The translations under genes and the position numbers were made by a program. The notes below the pieces were generated by a model that was given only the letters and a program-made list of their open reading frames with translations, searched no databases and had not been told where the DNA came from. A stretch of DNA of 64,000 nt from Natronosalvus vescus (GTDB lineage: Archaea > Halobacteriota > Halobacteria > Halobacteriales > Natrialbaceae), in NCBI RefSeq assembly GCF_023973145.1, contig NZ_CP099546.1:3286001-3350000 (forward strand). Direction: 5' to 3'. Position 1 is the first letter of the stretch; every line of letters starts with the position of its first letter. Of the stretch, positions 55,387 to 64,000 are shown one piece after another.

Positions 55387-56019
55387 TTACTGCCCGTACG
55401 ACTCGAACGCCTCGAGCACCGCGTCTAGCTGCTCGTCGGCTAGCGTCTGGGGCTCGAGACCGGCCGACCGGGTCTCGAGGTAGAGCCGAGCGAGGCTCTC
55501 GACGTGGCGCGTGTTCTCGAGGGCCGTCTCGAGGTCGGCCGCGGTGACGACGAGACCGTGATTTTCGATGAACGCGGCGGTCGACTCGGCCTCGTGCATC
55601 GCCGTGACGATGTTTTCGGCGAGTTCGTCGGTGCCGTACGTCGCGTACTCGGCGACCGGCACCCGCTTGCCGACGGCGACGATCATGTAGTGGATCGGCG
55701 GCAACGGCTGGTTTGCGACGGCCAGCGCCGTCGACCACGGCGAGTGTGTGTGGACGATCGCCCCGACGTCCTCGCGTCGGTAGATGGAGCTATGCATCGG
55801 CACCTCGCTGCTGGGTTTCATCCGTCCGTCGCGGTGCTCGCCGTCGACCCCCACCACGGGGACGTCGACCGTCTCGAAGGCGTCGTAGGGGACGCCTGTC
55901 GGCGTGATGGCGAACGCATCGTCCTGGCGAACGCTCAGGTTCCCCGTCCGTCCGGGCGTGAGCGTTGCGAGGTCGCTCGCCCGCTCGACGACCTGCTGGC
56001 GCTGGCTCTCGAGGATCAT
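55387..56019 (-). CDS. Class II aldolase/adducin-family protein
   Basis: The 210-residue protein matches L-fuculose-1-phosphate aldolase-type enzymes. Zinc ligands are present in [16 protein letters not shown] and in a later [13 protein letters not shown], with the catalytic acid in [14 protein letters not shown]. These enzymes cleave phosphorylated sugars to dihydroxyacetone phosphate and an aldehyde. The start overlaps the stop of the HAD gene by 4 nt (ATGA), so the two are expressed together. The sugar substrate is unknown. Confidence 0.92.
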   Translation of the reverse strand: MILESQRQQVVERASDLATLTPGRTGNLSVRQDDAFAITPTGVPYDAFETVDVPVVGVDGEHRDGRMKPSSEVPMHSSIYRREDVGAIVHTHSPWSTALAVANQPLPPIHYMIVAVGKRVPVAEYATYGTDELAENIVTAMHEAESTAAFIENHGLVVTAADLETALENTRHVESLARLYLETRSAGLEPQTLADEQLDAVLEAFESYGQ

Positions 56020-56723
56020 CGTACCAGCCTCGTTAGGTCAGCGAACGTATCTATCTGATGATCGGGCTCTCGATAGCCGGTCAGCGACGCCTCGTCGACG
56101 TCACCGGCGTTGAACAGCACGGTTTCGATGTCGAGCGCGTTCGCACCGACGATGTCCGCTGACACCGAGTCGCCGACCATCAGGGCGTCCGCCGGCTGAC
56201 AGCCCACGCGAGCGAGCGCCAGCGTGAACATGACCGACGCCGGCTTGTCCTGGCCGACTTCCTCCGAGGTGAGCAACAGGTCGATGTCGTCGGCCAGACC
56301 GAGGTGCTCGATCTTTCGGAGCTGAATCCGCGTCGTCAGGTTCGTGACGATGGCGATCGTGATACCTGCTTCGCGCAGCGTCGCCAGCGTCTCCTCGACG
56401 CCCGAAAAGAGGGTCATCTCCTCGAGATACCCCTCCCAGTAGGCCTCGCTGAGCGCGAGCGCGTCCGCTGGCTGAGGCGACCCGGTGAGGCGCTCGAGCG
56501 CCCGCTTGAAGTACAGCAGTCGGTGGTGTCCCGCCGCGGAGCCCTCGAGGTCGCGTTTGACGTCTCGGCGACCTGATTGATAGAACGCTTCGAAGGCCTC
56601 GGCGTCGAACTCGTAGCCGCGCTCGCGGGCCGTCGCTCGAGCGGCGGCTTTCCCGGCTTCGTTGCAGGGCTGGTAGGGGTAGAACGTGTCGTCGAAGTCG
56701 AACAGCACCGTGTCGACCGTCAT
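56016..56723 (-). CDS. HAD-superfamily phosphatase
   Basis: The 235-residue hydrolase has the four HAD motifs: nucleophile Asp in [11 protein letters not shown], Thr in [12 protein letters not shown], Lys in [11 protein letters not shown], and metal-binding Asp in [14 protein letters not shown]. The start is [15 protein letters not shown] at 56723. Being coupled to the class II aldolase, it may dephosphorylate a sugar phosphate or aldehyde-derived product. Confidence 0.92.
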   Translation of the reverse strand: MTVDTVLFDFDDTFYPYQPCNEAGKAAARATARERGYEFDAEAFEAFYQSGRRDVKRDLEGSAAGHHRLLYFKRALERLTGSPQPADALALSEAYWEGYLEEMTLFSGVEETLATLREAGITIAIVTNLTTRIQLRKIEHLGLADDIDLLLTSEEVGQDKPASVMFTLALARVGCQPADALMVGDSVSADIVGANALDIETVLFNAGDVDEASLTGYREPDHQIDTFADLTRLVR

Positions 56724-56772
56724 GGGTTGACACACTCAGCGACGGGTAAAACGCGTGTCGGTCTCTCGGAGC

Positions 56773-58200
56773 TCAGCGGGGGAGAATCGAGAGGACATCC
56801 AGGAAATACAGCGGAACACCCACGAGCGCACCCCCGAGTATGATCCACGCCGCGTGAAGGCCCCGGACGAAGAGTAGACAGGAACCGATCGCCAGCGCGA
56901 TCGGAATCGGATCGACCACGCCCTCGATGACGAAGGCCTCGAGCGCCAGCGTCACGGTCGCGCCGAGGATTGCCCCGACGACGGCCGCGTTGACGCCGAC
57001 GAGGGCCGTCTGGACGACGTCGTTCTCCCGAACCTGTGCAAAGTACGGGAAAAAGCCCATGATGAAGACGAACGACGGGCCGAACGCCCCGACGGCGGCC
57101 ACGAATGCCCCCAGCACGGCCAGCCAGACGAGGCCCCCGGAGGCCTCGAGGATGAATCCGTAGCCGACGAACGCCGTCGTCATCACGACCGGGCCTGGCG
57201 AGAGCTGGCCGATGGCGATGCCGTCGACGAACTCCTGGCCGGTGAGCCATCCGAACTCACGAACGACGTAGAGTTCGATGAACGGAATCAACACGAGGCC
57301 GCCGCCGTAGATGAACGAACCCGTGTAGACCATGAACGCGAACAGTTTGACCCACTCGTTAGCCCACAGCGTCAGCAGGTACCCCCAGAGGGGACTCGCT
57401 TCGATCGCCCGACGAATCGACGGAGTCACCGCCGCAATCAGGTGCTCGCGGAAGACCACCAGTGCGCCGACCGCGGTCGCGACGACGACTCCGATCGACA
57501 CCCGTGAAACGTTCTCCCGAACCCACCCCGACCGGTAGACGGCGACCGCGACGAACCCGGCGAGGACGAACGCCACGACCGGATTCGGGTTGAACGCCGC
57601 GACGACGGCCGTCGCGACGACCAGGATGGCGACGAGCAGGTAATCGATCGTCCACGTCCTCGTGCCGACCGCGAGTTCGTAATCAGCCCGCCCTTCGGCG
57701 AAGGCGCTGTGGGCCATGGAGTAACAGGCGCCGACGATGAGGCCGATCACCACGGGGTTGATGCCGTAGAAAACGGCCTCGACGGCGGGAAGGGCCTGGT
57801 AGGCGAAGTAGACGTACGAGAAGATCACGACGAGGACGAACGTCGGCACCATGAAGAAGAAGCCGGCGACGACGGCCCCGAGTTTCCCGGCGTACGCCCA
57901 GCCCATGAAGATCCCTAGCTGGGTGGAAGCGGGGCCGGGTAGCATGTTGCAGATGGCCAGTCCCTCCATGAACTCCGAGTGGGACGTCCACTCCCGGCTG
58001 TCGTCGCCGACGAGGTCGTCTTCCATCATCGCGATGTGCACGAGCGGGCCGCCGAAGCCCACGATGCCGATGAAGAGAAAGTAGCGGGCGATCTCAGTCA
58101 GTTTCGATGGGGTTGGCGTGCCGCGGTAGCTGTCGGCGGTTGTGCTTTCGCCTGGGTCTTGGCCCGCATCCGCACCGGCGTTCGCTCCCGTCACATCCAC
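56773..58200 (-). CDS. chrA: Chromate transporter, ChrA family
   Basis: The 475-residue protein has two homologous membrane halves, as in long-chain ChrA. The first contains FIGIVGFGGPLVHIAMMEDD and NMLPGPASTQLGIFMG; the second contains YGGGLVLIPFIELYVVREFG and IAIGQLSPGPVVMTTAFVGY. Each half has about six helices. The family exports chromate, although substrates differ among members. The N-terminal 35 residues are acidic and disordered. It is preceded on the same strand by a winged-helix regulator, 155 nt upstream, that may control it. Confidence 0.92.
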   Translation of the reverse strand: MDVTGANAGADAGQDPGESTTADSYRGTPTPSKLTEIARYFLFIGIVGFGGPLVHIAMMEDDLVGDDSREWTSHSEFMEGLAICNMLPGPASTQLGIFMGWAYAGKLGAVVAGFFFMVPTFVLVVIFSYVYFAYQALPAVEAVFYGINPVVIGLIVGACYSMAHSAFAEGRADYELAVGTRTWTIDYLLVAILVVATAVVAAFNPNPVVAFVLAGFVAVAVYRSGWVRENVSRVSIGVVVATAVGALVVFREHLIAAVTPSIRRAIEASPLWGYLLTLWANEWVKLFAFMVYTGSFIYGGGLVLIPFIELYVVREFGWLTGQEFVDGIAIGQLSPGPVVMTTAFVGYGFILEASGGLVWLAVLGAFVAAVGAFGPSFVFIMGFFPYFAQVRENDVVQTALVGVNAAVVGAILGATVTLALEAFVIEGVVDPIPIALAIGSCLLFVRGLHAAWIILGGALVGVPLYFLDVLSILPR

Positions 58201-58355
58201 TCAGATTCCGGGAGCGCCTGTAACTGTTGTGTCGATTCGCACTCGAGACGGGTGCTGCTCTCAGTTGCTGATCGATCCGTGGCCTCGATTCGGTACGAGC
58301 CAGGGTCTCGAGCGTCTATGGAGTGTGCTCGCGTATGCTCAAAAACAGGTGTTCG

Positions 58356-58832
58356 TCAGTCCGAACGTCCGGCCCCGTATCGATCCTCCCACAGGCGCAA
58401 GTAGACGAACAGCGGGGCGAGCGACGTCGCCGCCTCCGTCGGTCGATACTCGACGCGTGGGGGCACCTCGTCGAAGGTCTCTCGCTCGAGCAGGCCCGCT
58501 TCGACGAACTCCGAGAGACGAGCCGAAATCGTACTTGGGGAGGCGGAAACCACGTCCTCGAGTTCCGAAAAACGACTCGCGCCGCCACCGGTCGTCGTCG
58601 CTCGCAGGATCGCAAGCGCGTGTCGCCGGCCGAGCAAGTCGAGGATGTCAGTAGCTGTTTCCTCGGTAGCGGCGTCATCGTCGGGTGTTGGCGAGGCGCT
58701 CTCGAGCGACTTGGACGGGTTCGACTGGGCATCGAGTGACGATTCGACTGCGTCGACGGCCGCGAGGGCGTCCGTCGCCGGTGCCTCGAGCAGCGTCTCG
58801 AGGGCGTCCGTGATCGGTTCTGGATTGCTCAT
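58356..58832 (-). CDS. HxlR-like winged-helix regulator
   Basis: The 158-residue protein has a disordered acidic first half and a winged helix at residues about 65-155 (DILDLLGRRHALAILRATTT, then SASPSTISARLSEFVEAGLL and PPRVEYRPTEAATSL). TATA-like GTATATTAC (58852-58860) lies about 26 nt before the ATG at 58832, so a leaderless start is likely; a second ATG is 6 nt further upstream. It is on the same strand and just upstream of chrA. Confidence 0.85.
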   Translation of the reverse strand: MSNPEPITDALETLLEAPATDALAAVDAVESSLDAQSNPSKSLESASPTPDDDAATEETATDILDLLGRRHALAILRATTTGGGASRFSELEDVVSASPSTISARLSEFVEAGLLERETFDEVPPRVEYRPTEAATSLAPLFVYLRLWEDRYGAGRSD

Positions 58833-59075
58833 ACGCAATCTATGAGTTCCATAGTAATATACTTCACCTTCTGAAGCAAGCGCTCGAGGGGGTTCTCGGA
58901 TTGGGGGATCACCGGGCGTCCGCTCGAAATCGGCGGCACACCTTATAGGTTGTCAACCCTGTTACAACGCTTCGTCGCTTCCAAAAATGGCCTGCTGAAT
59001 ACAGGGGTATAGTGCAGCACGACGATTTCGATTGTTTCACTCTGAAATGGGTGACCATCCGCTCGCTGCACGTGC

Positions 59076-59498
59076 TTATCGATCGGGATTCGGTAAGGAA
59101 ACGACGGGGACAGATGGGTCGGTGACTATCTTCGTCGCAATATCGCCAGCGAGAATTCGTTTAATTCGACTGCCACCTCGAGCGCGGAACGCAATAGCGT
59201 CGGCTCCAGCGTCAGTTGCCTCCGAAAACAGCGCGGAAACGATGTCCGTCGAAAAGACGGTCTTCGTATCGACAGCCACAGCGTGACTCAGCTCCGAATC
59301 AACTATCGCGAGGAAATCAGCCGCATCTTCTCTGCGCTTTTCGAGTGGGGCTTTGTCAGGCGCCCCTCCAGCTTTTTCGATGATGTGGACAGCAGTCACA
59401 CGCTCTATCTCGTCGAGATACGGCTCGAGGGCAGCACAGGTCGCTCGAGCATCCGCTTCCGTCACAACCGGGATCAGGATATGCGAAAAATACACCAT
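59076..59498 (-). CDS. Universal stress protein (UspA family)
   Basis: The 140-residue protein has a single Usp domain: YFSHILIPVVTEADARATCA and GADAIAFRARGGSRIKRILA, ending DIATKIVTDPSVPVVSLP. The usual ATP-binding GxxGS loop is altered to GGSRIKR, so nucleotide binding is uncertain. Haloarchaea carry many Usp proteins tied to stress responses. A TATA-like AATAAGTA lies about 30 nt before the ATG. Confidence 0.9.
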   Translation of the reverse strand: MVYFSHILIPVVTEADARATCAALEPYLDEIERVTAVHIIEKAGGAPDKAPLEKRREDAADFLAIVDSELSHAVAVDTKTVFSTDIVSALFSEATDAGADAIAFRARGGSRIKRILAGDIATKIVTDPSVPVVSLPNPDR

Positions 59499-59615
59499 GT
59501 ATACTATCGATTCAACAACCTCAAATAAGTATCCTATATTGAAGCAGTTGTATTGTCAGAAATTTACAATTTTAATTCCGGACAATTTATTGCCCCTGGA
59601 AGTAACACTCCGGTA

Positions 59616-59831
59616 ATGGCGCTCAGGGATATTGTCGGGCCAAGGTCTCTCGACCAAATTCTGTTCGTTTCACTTCTGTGGGTGGTGATTGTCGTCGGGC
59701 TCGGTTACGTGCAAAACGAATCCATCATACGGGTTGAGATCGTCGTCGGAACGGGCATTCTTCTGGTGTGGGTCGTATGGGGCGTTCGGTACCGCCTTGA
59801 ACAAGTCCGGAAAGAACGATACAAACGATAG
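59616..59831 (+). CDS. Small two-helix membrane protein, function unknown
   Basis: The 71-residue protein has two transmembrane segments, ILFVSLLWVVIVVGLGYV and IVVGTGILLVWVVWGVRY, and a basic C-terminus (RLEQVRKERYKR). I chose the ATG at 59616 because AATTTATTG lies about 27 nt upstream, giving a leaderless start; the longer frame from 59553 crosses that element. Confidence 0.68.
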   Translation: MALRDIVGPRSLDQILFVSLLWVVIVVGLGYVQNESIIRVEIVVGTGILLVWVVWGVRYRLEQVRKERYKR

Positions 59832-60168
59832 CTCTTCTTCCCTGTAATAGTGGCTGTCTCGTTCGAACATTCGCACCTCATACGTAGATGTCAGCGCTTC
59901 CCCCTGTACTGAGCGTTAGACCTTCCACGGTGATCACTCATCAGCCCGTGCCACAGACGGGGCTTTCTCTTCAGCACGACTCTTGAGAACAGTCGTTCAT
60001 TTTGCTGGGTTGCTGAACCGTTCCACCTTGCCGTGTGCCCTGCTCTTTGGTGTATGGTATAGTAGCCGCTGAACGTCGACACACATCCAACTGCAAGACG
60101 TGTCCGCGTCTAATGGGTAACTCATTTTAGTCCAGTTCATCGTCTCATCTGCGAATCGGTGGCACAGA
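59832..60168. other. Intergenic region, no gene recognised
   Basis: About 340 nt lie between the small membrane protein and the small zinc-type protein. A leftward 63-codon frame at 59891-60082 has poor codon character. I see no repeat, RNA gene or clear promoter, although a worn transposase end cannot be excluded. Confidence 0.35.
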
Positions 60169-60360
60169 TCAGTCCGAAACCGCTTCGGAACCCGAGCTAC
60201 CTGCGTTCGTTATCGGCTCGAACTCGGTCGATCCACACTGACAGCCATCCCGAGCACCGATCGGGATAATTCGCCCACAGGAACTTCTCTCGACAGCGTA
60301 TATCTCTCCACAGACGGTACACGTCGCCGCGAATTTCGACCGCTCTTTTTCGGCTCCCAC
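60169..60360 (-). CDS. Small Cys-rich (zinc-ribbon-like) protein
   Basis: The 63-residue protein starts at a GTG at 60360, centred 27 nt after GATAAAGA (60384-60391), as expected for a leaderless gene. It contains AATCTVCGEIY and, 25 residues later, DGCQCGSTEF, with four Cys able to bind zinc (CxxC and CxC). The longer frame to 60516 adds residues that look noncoding. The function is unknown; it lies divergent from ppc. Confidence 0.65.
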   Translation of the reverse strand: MGAEKERSKFAATCTVCGEIYAVERSSCGRIIPIGARDGCQCGSTEFEPITNAGSSGSEAVSD

Positions 60361-60383
60361 TGCGTTCCATAGCACCTTTGGGA

Positions 60384-60391
60384 TGATAAAG
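60384..60391 (-). promoter_or_regulatory. TATA element of the small Cys-rich protein
   Basis: TCTTTATC on the minus strand, centred 27 nt before the GTG at 60360, is the main reason for choosing that start. Confidence 0.5.
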
Positions 60392-60594
60392 AAACAGTGA
60401 GATTCCCAAGAGAATCCGCTTTCCCGTTCAATGTACCGTGTGAATTGGTCGAACGACGTCCGGTGTCTCGTCCATCGTCTCGAGTCTGCTGCCTCAAGAT
60501 TTTGCACCCGTCGCAACCATCACGAAAAACGATACACGTGGCAAAGATTCGTACGGTGGAGAGCTTTTTGCAACGGGCCACACTGTGTAGTGGT

Positions 60595-63285
60595 ATGCAA
60601 CTGCACAACAGGGAAGTCCGTCAGGACGTCCGCGAGCTCGGGGCGTTACTCGGGGACGTCCTCGAGGAACAGACCTCTCGACGGGCGTTCGAGACCGTCG
60701 AATCGTGTCGAACCGCAGCCATCGACTACCGCTCGGGCGACATCGAGTCACGAGAGCCGCTTATTGCGGAACTCGAGGGGTTATCGCCACACCAGCAACG
60801 AACCGTCGCCCGCGCATTCACCACCTACTTCGAACTCATCAACCTTGCCGAAGAGCGCGAGCGAGTCCGATCGATTCGACAGGATTCACAGGAGGGTACC
60901 CTCGAGGACAGCCTCGAGGCCGCGGCAACCGAACTGTCCGAGATCGACGACGAGACGATCGACCGAGTTCTCGAGGACGTGTTCATCGAACCGACGTTTA
61001 CTGCCCATCCAACCGAAGCGCGGCGAAAGACGGTTAAGGCGAAACTCCGATCGGTGGCGACCCACCTCGAGACGCTCGACGAGCGCCGACTCACGGACAA
61101 AGAGCGCGAGCAGGTCTGGCGGGACGTAGACGCCGAGGTGACGAGCCTCTGGCAAACGCCCCAGGTGCGAAAACGGCAACCCGAGCCCGAAGACGAAGCC
61201 AGGAACGTCCAGTGGTACCTCGAGAACACCCTCTTCGACGTCGTCGGCGAGGTGTACGACGAACTCGCGGACGCGCTGGAGAACGAACTCGAGCGAGCGC
61301 CGGAGGTTCCCAAACTGTTCGAATTTCGCTCGTGGGCCGGCAGCGACCGCGACGGGAACCCGTACGTGACCCCCGAGGTGACGGCCAACACGCTCGAGCG
61401 CCAGCGGGCGGTCGTCATCGACCGGTACCGCGACCAGCTCAAGCGACTGTCTGGGGTCTTGAGCCAGGACGGGAGCCGAATCACGGCCGGCGGTTCGTTC
61501 GACGCCTCCCTCGAGGCCGACCGCGAGCGGTTGTCTGGCGTCGCCCGGACTGCCGAGGAACGCTACCCTGGCGAGCCCTACCGCCAGAAGCTCAAGCTCA
61601 TGCGCGAGCGCCTCGAGCGGGTCGGCGACGTTCGTCCGGGCGGCTACGACGAGGCCGACGAACTGATGGACGATCTGGACGTCATCGCAGCGAGTCTCCG
61701 TGACAACGGCGCGGAGACGGTCGTGGAGGCCCACGTGGATCCGTTGCGTCGACAGGTGGCAACCTTCGGCCTCTCGCTGGCCAGCCTCGACCTTCGCGAC
61801 CACCGACAGAATCACACGGACGCGATCGTCGAAACGCTCGCTCGAGAGGGGATCGACTACACGTCCCTCGACGAGGACGAGCGCGTCGAGTTGCTCACCG
61901 ACGCCATCCTCCAGGAGGGAACAATCGTCGACCTCGAGCGAACCGACGACCTCTCGGATCACTCGGCTCGCGTCGTCACGCTGTTCGACAGCCTCGCTGG
62001 CTGGCAGGCCGAGTACGGTGTGGAAGCGATCGACACCTACTGTATTTCGATGACGAACGAGCCGTCTCACGTCCTCGAGGTACTGTTCCTCGCCGACCAG
62101 GCGGGCATCGTTTCCCTGCCCGAACACTGCGGGATCGACATCGTTCCGCTGCTCGAGACCGAGTACGCCCTCTCTGGGGCGCGACGGATCATGGGCACGC
62201 TGTTCGAGAACGAGGCCTACGCCCAGGTGCTCGAGGCTCGCGGCCACACCCAGGAGATCATGTTGGGGTACTCCGACTCGAACAAGGAGAACGGCTTCCT
62301 GGCGGCGAACTGGTCGTTGTACAAGAACCAGCGGCGACTGGCCCAGATCTGCGACGACTTCGACGTCACGATGCGGTTGTTCCACGGCCGTGGCGGATCG
62401 ATCTCTCGAGGTGGTGGCCCGATGGGAGCGGCCCTGCTCGCGCTGCCCAGCAGCACCGTCACAGGGCAGGTCAAGTTCACCGAACAGGGGGAGGCCATCG
62501 CCGAGAAGTACGGCAATCCTCGTATCGCCGAGCGGAACATCGAGCAGATGCTCAACGCCCAGCTCAGGGCGCGCAAGCAGGCGATCGAACAGCCAGAGGA
62601 GTACATCGAAGACGAGTGGATCGAGGCGATGGACGTCATGGCCGACGCGGCCCGCCAGGAGTACCGCGATCTCCTCGAGAGCGACGGGTTCGTCCAGTAC
62701 TTCGAGCAGGCGACGCCGATCACGGTGATCGAGAATCTCGACCTCGGGTCGCGACCGGCGTCCCGGAGCGGCGAGCGAACGGTCGAGGATCTGCGAGCGA
62801 TCCCGTGGGTGTTCTCCTGGACGCAATCCCGGTGTATCCTCCCCGGCTGGTACGCCGTTGCGACCGGCCTCGACGCCTATCTCGACGCAGGCGGCGAGAT
62901 CGACATTCTTCAGGAAATGTACGAGACGTGGCCGTTCTTCCGGACGATCCTCGACAACGCAGCGCTGTCGCTCTCGAGAACCGAACTCGAGATCGCCGAG
63001 CAGTACGCTGACCTGGCGACCGACGACCTCCGCGAAACGTACTTCCCGCGGATCACCGCCGAGTACGAGCGGGCCGTCGAACTGGTGCAGACTATCGGCG
63101 AGCGCGAGGAACTCCACACCCGCGATTGGCTCGGGGAGAACCTCGAGCGACGAAATCCCTACGTCGACCCGCTCAACTTGCTCCAGACGCATCTCCTCGG
63201 TCGAACCCACCTGACCGATGTCGAGGAGCGTACGCTGCGCCTGACGGTGAAAGGAATCGCTGCAGGGATGAAAAATACTGGATGA
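60595..63285 (+). CDS. ppc: Phosphoenolpyruvate carboxylase
   Basis: The 896-residue enzyme carboxylates phosphoenolpyruvate to oxaloacetate, feeding the citric acid cycle. Catalytic motifs are FTAHPTEARRKTVKAKL (the His in TAHPTE), GYSDSNKENGFLAANWSLYK, and FHGRGGSISRGGGPMGAAL. Length is typical of the bacterial-type enzyme, not the short archaeal PpcA. The ATG at 60595 is preceded by a TATA-like CTTTTTGC about 27 nt upstream; the frame is open to 60397, but the added residues are not family-like. Confidence 0.97.
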   Translation: MQLHNREVRQDVRELGALLGDVLEEQTSRRAFETVESCRTAAIDYRSGDIESREPLIAELEGLSPHQQRTVARAFTTYFELINLAEERERVRSIRQDSQEGTLEDSLEAAATELSEIDDETIDRVLEDVFIEPTFTAHPTEARRKTVKAKLRSVATHLETLDERRLTDKEREQVWRDVDAEVTSLWQTPQVRKRQPEPEDEARNVQWYLENTLFDVVGEVYDELADALENELERAPEVPKLFEFRSWAGSDRDGNPYVTPEVTANTLERQRAVVIDRYRDQLKRLSGVLSQDGSRITAGGSFDASLEADRERLSGVARTAEERYPGEPYRQKLKLMRERLERVGDVRPGGYDEADELMDDLDVIAASLRDNGAETVVEAHVDPLRRQVATFGLSLASLDLRDHRQNHTDAIVETLAREGIDYTSLDEDERVELLTDAILQEGTIVDLERTDDLSDHSARVVTLFDSLAGWQAEYGVEAIDTYCISMTNEPSHVLEVLFLADQAGIVSLPEHCGIDIVPLLETEYALSGARRIMGTLFENEAYAQVLEARGHTQEIMLGYSDSNKENGFLAANWSLYKNQRRLAQICDDFDVTMRLFHGRGGSISRGGGPMGAALLALPSSTVTGQVKFTEQGEAIAEKYGNPRIAERNIEQMLNAQLRARKQAIEQPEEYIEDEWIEAMDVMADAARQEYRDLLESDGFVQYFEQATPITVIENLDLGSRPASRSGERTVEDLRAIPWVFSWTQSRCILPGWYAVATGLDAYLDAGGEIDILQEMYETWPFFRTILDNAALSLSRTELEIAEQYADLATDDLRETYFPRITAEYERAVELVQTIGEREELHTRDWLGENLERRNPYVDPLNLLQTHLLGRTHLTDVEERTLRLTVKGIAAGMKNTG

Positions 63286-63347
63286 TTGTGTCCTGACAGG
63301 TGTCGGAATTCCGGTACTGTTATTTCGGTACCGTTTAAGCTACCGTC

Positions 63348-64000
63348 ATGAACCGGTCAGCGGTTGGACTGGTCGTGATCGTCGTCCTCTGTGTGACGTC
63401 ACTCGTTATCGCGGCGGGCACGCTCGAGACCGCCGTCCACGCTGACCAATCGCCGACAGGAGCCGATTCGCCACCCATGGACGGTCCCGACGATGACGTT
63501 CCCGAAGAAGAAGACGACCCGGATGCGGACGGCACGTTCGACACGTCGAACCTCTGTGTTCCGATTCTCACGTCGCCGTGGGTTCTCGGCTTGCTCGGGC
63601 TGGTAATCGTGGCCATTAGTGCGTGGTTGATCCGGTCGTACCGCGTCGTACTGGGCCTCATCCTCGTGATATCCTTCAGCGTGCCGTTGGCTGGTGCATA
63701 CATGATTCCGGCGACCTGTGAACCGCCCTCGCCGGCGACGATCGACGACGGCGGAACGGGCGAGAACGCTACGGCAAACGAGACGGACGCGGAATTCATC
63801 GAGGGTGCACCGCTCGAGCCGACGAATCGACCGACGGTGTCGGTCGCGGCGCTCGGTGTCGTACTCGTCCTGTCGATGGCGGGTGTGCTCGGCTACTATT
63901 TCAGATCCCGGCGGTTGCAACAGATCGCGCCGCCCACGGAAGCAGCGTCGACACCAGCCGTCGATCCGGAGGCAGTGAGTCGCCTGGTCGGGGAGGCGGC
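63348..64000 (+). CDS. DUF4129-type membrane protein (3' truncated)
   Basis: The frame runs off the window after 217 codons. It begins MNRSAVGLVVIVVLCVTSLV (signal or first helix), followed by an acidic loop. Two close helices come next (SPWVLGLLGLVIVAISAWLI and VVLGLILVISFSVPLAGAYM), then a second loop and another helix (VSVAALGVVLVLSMAGVLGY). This layout matches haloarchaeal DUF4129 proteins, whose C-terminal domain would lie outside the window; they usually neighbour a transglutaminase-like gene. TTATTTC about 27 nt before the ATG suggests a leaderless start. Confidence 0.78.
   Translation, partial: MNRSAVGLVVIVVLCVTSLVIAAGTLETAVHADQSPTGADSPPMDGPDDDVPEEEDDPDADGTFDTSNLCVPILTSPWVLGLLGLVIVAISAWLIRSYRVVLGLILVISFSVPLAGAYMIPATCEPPSPATIDDGGTGENATANETDAEFIEGAPLEPTNRPTVSVAALGVVLVLSMAGVLGYYFRSRRLQQIAPPTEAASTPAVDPEAVSRLVGEA

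Noticed and set aside
59891..60082. A 63-codon leftward frame, possibly a transposase end
   Set aside because: No transposase motif or terminal inverted repeat is visible.
60886..63210. A 774-codon leftward frame opposite ppc
   Set aside because: It is the complement of ppc, a common artefact of high-GC coding sequence, with no recognisable domains.
1..64000. CRISPR array, prophage or insertion sequence
   Set aside because: I found no regular spaced repeats, integrase, transposase or phage structural genes; the tandem repeats seen have no unique spacers.

Overview
The window looks like haloarchaeal chromosome. The proteins are rich in Asp and Glu. The genes include archaeal rfcL, proteasome beta, diphthine synthase and RFAP-synthase-like genes, with Bat-type HTH and HalX regulators, Tat lipoproteins and a tRNA-Glu(CTC). 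Many genes have a TATA-like element 25-30 nt before the start codon and no ribosome binding site, which suggests leaderless transcripts. The gene mix fits the Natrialbales/Haloferacales type; I do not assign a genus. Starts were chosen from promoter spacing, family N-termini and gene overlaps.

Layout. 1-5.9 kb: the end of a DUF1998 helicase, tRNA-Glu, a membrane-anchored winged-helix protein, a metallo-beta-lactamase-fold hydrolase, superoxide dismutase and a membrane protein. 6.1-13.1 kb: a hotdog thioesterase, a cytochrome P450, two Bat-type HTH regulators, a degenerate receiver protein and a phenylacetyl-CoA epoxidase cluster (paaABC plus paaD split into two ORFs). 13.2-21.6 kb: two lipoproteins, a YcaO protein, a divergent ThuA/Gfo-Idh pair, psmB, a DUF555 protein and an HTH-CBS regulator. 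21.8-29.6 kb: a four-gene operon, prkA-prkA-yeaH-spoVR. 30.1-35.9 kb: a glycosyltransferase broken at a 7-nt homopolymer, an RFAP-synthase homologue, a membrane-anchored acidic protein broken in three places (one a 12-nt homopolymer), dphB and a GrpB protein. 36-44.6 kb: the branched-chain amino acid locus leuA, ilvB-ilvN-ilvC-orf-leuC-leuD-leuB. 45.3-49.1 kb: a divergent pair of unusual signalling genes, then rfcL. 49.2-58.8 kb: a BioF-like protein without the PLP lysine, a P1B-type ATPase with an altered metal motif, small regulators, pyrE, an aldolase/HAD pair and chrA. 59-64 kb: universal stress protein, two small proteins, ppc and the start of a DUF4129-type protein.

The observation I rate highest is upstream of ilvB. 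A TATA element is followed 29 nt later by a 26-codon ORF whose last codons include Val-Ala-Ala-Leu-Ile-Ile-Val. Those codons run into a perfect 10-bp hairpin. This resembles a ribosome-dependent attenuator of bacterial ilv operons, here in an archaeon. Other points are several signalling or enzyme proteins that lack their canonical catalytic residue (PLP Lys, phospho-Asp, phospho-His, CPC metal motif), and homopolymer-associated frameshifts that are either phase variation or assembly errors.
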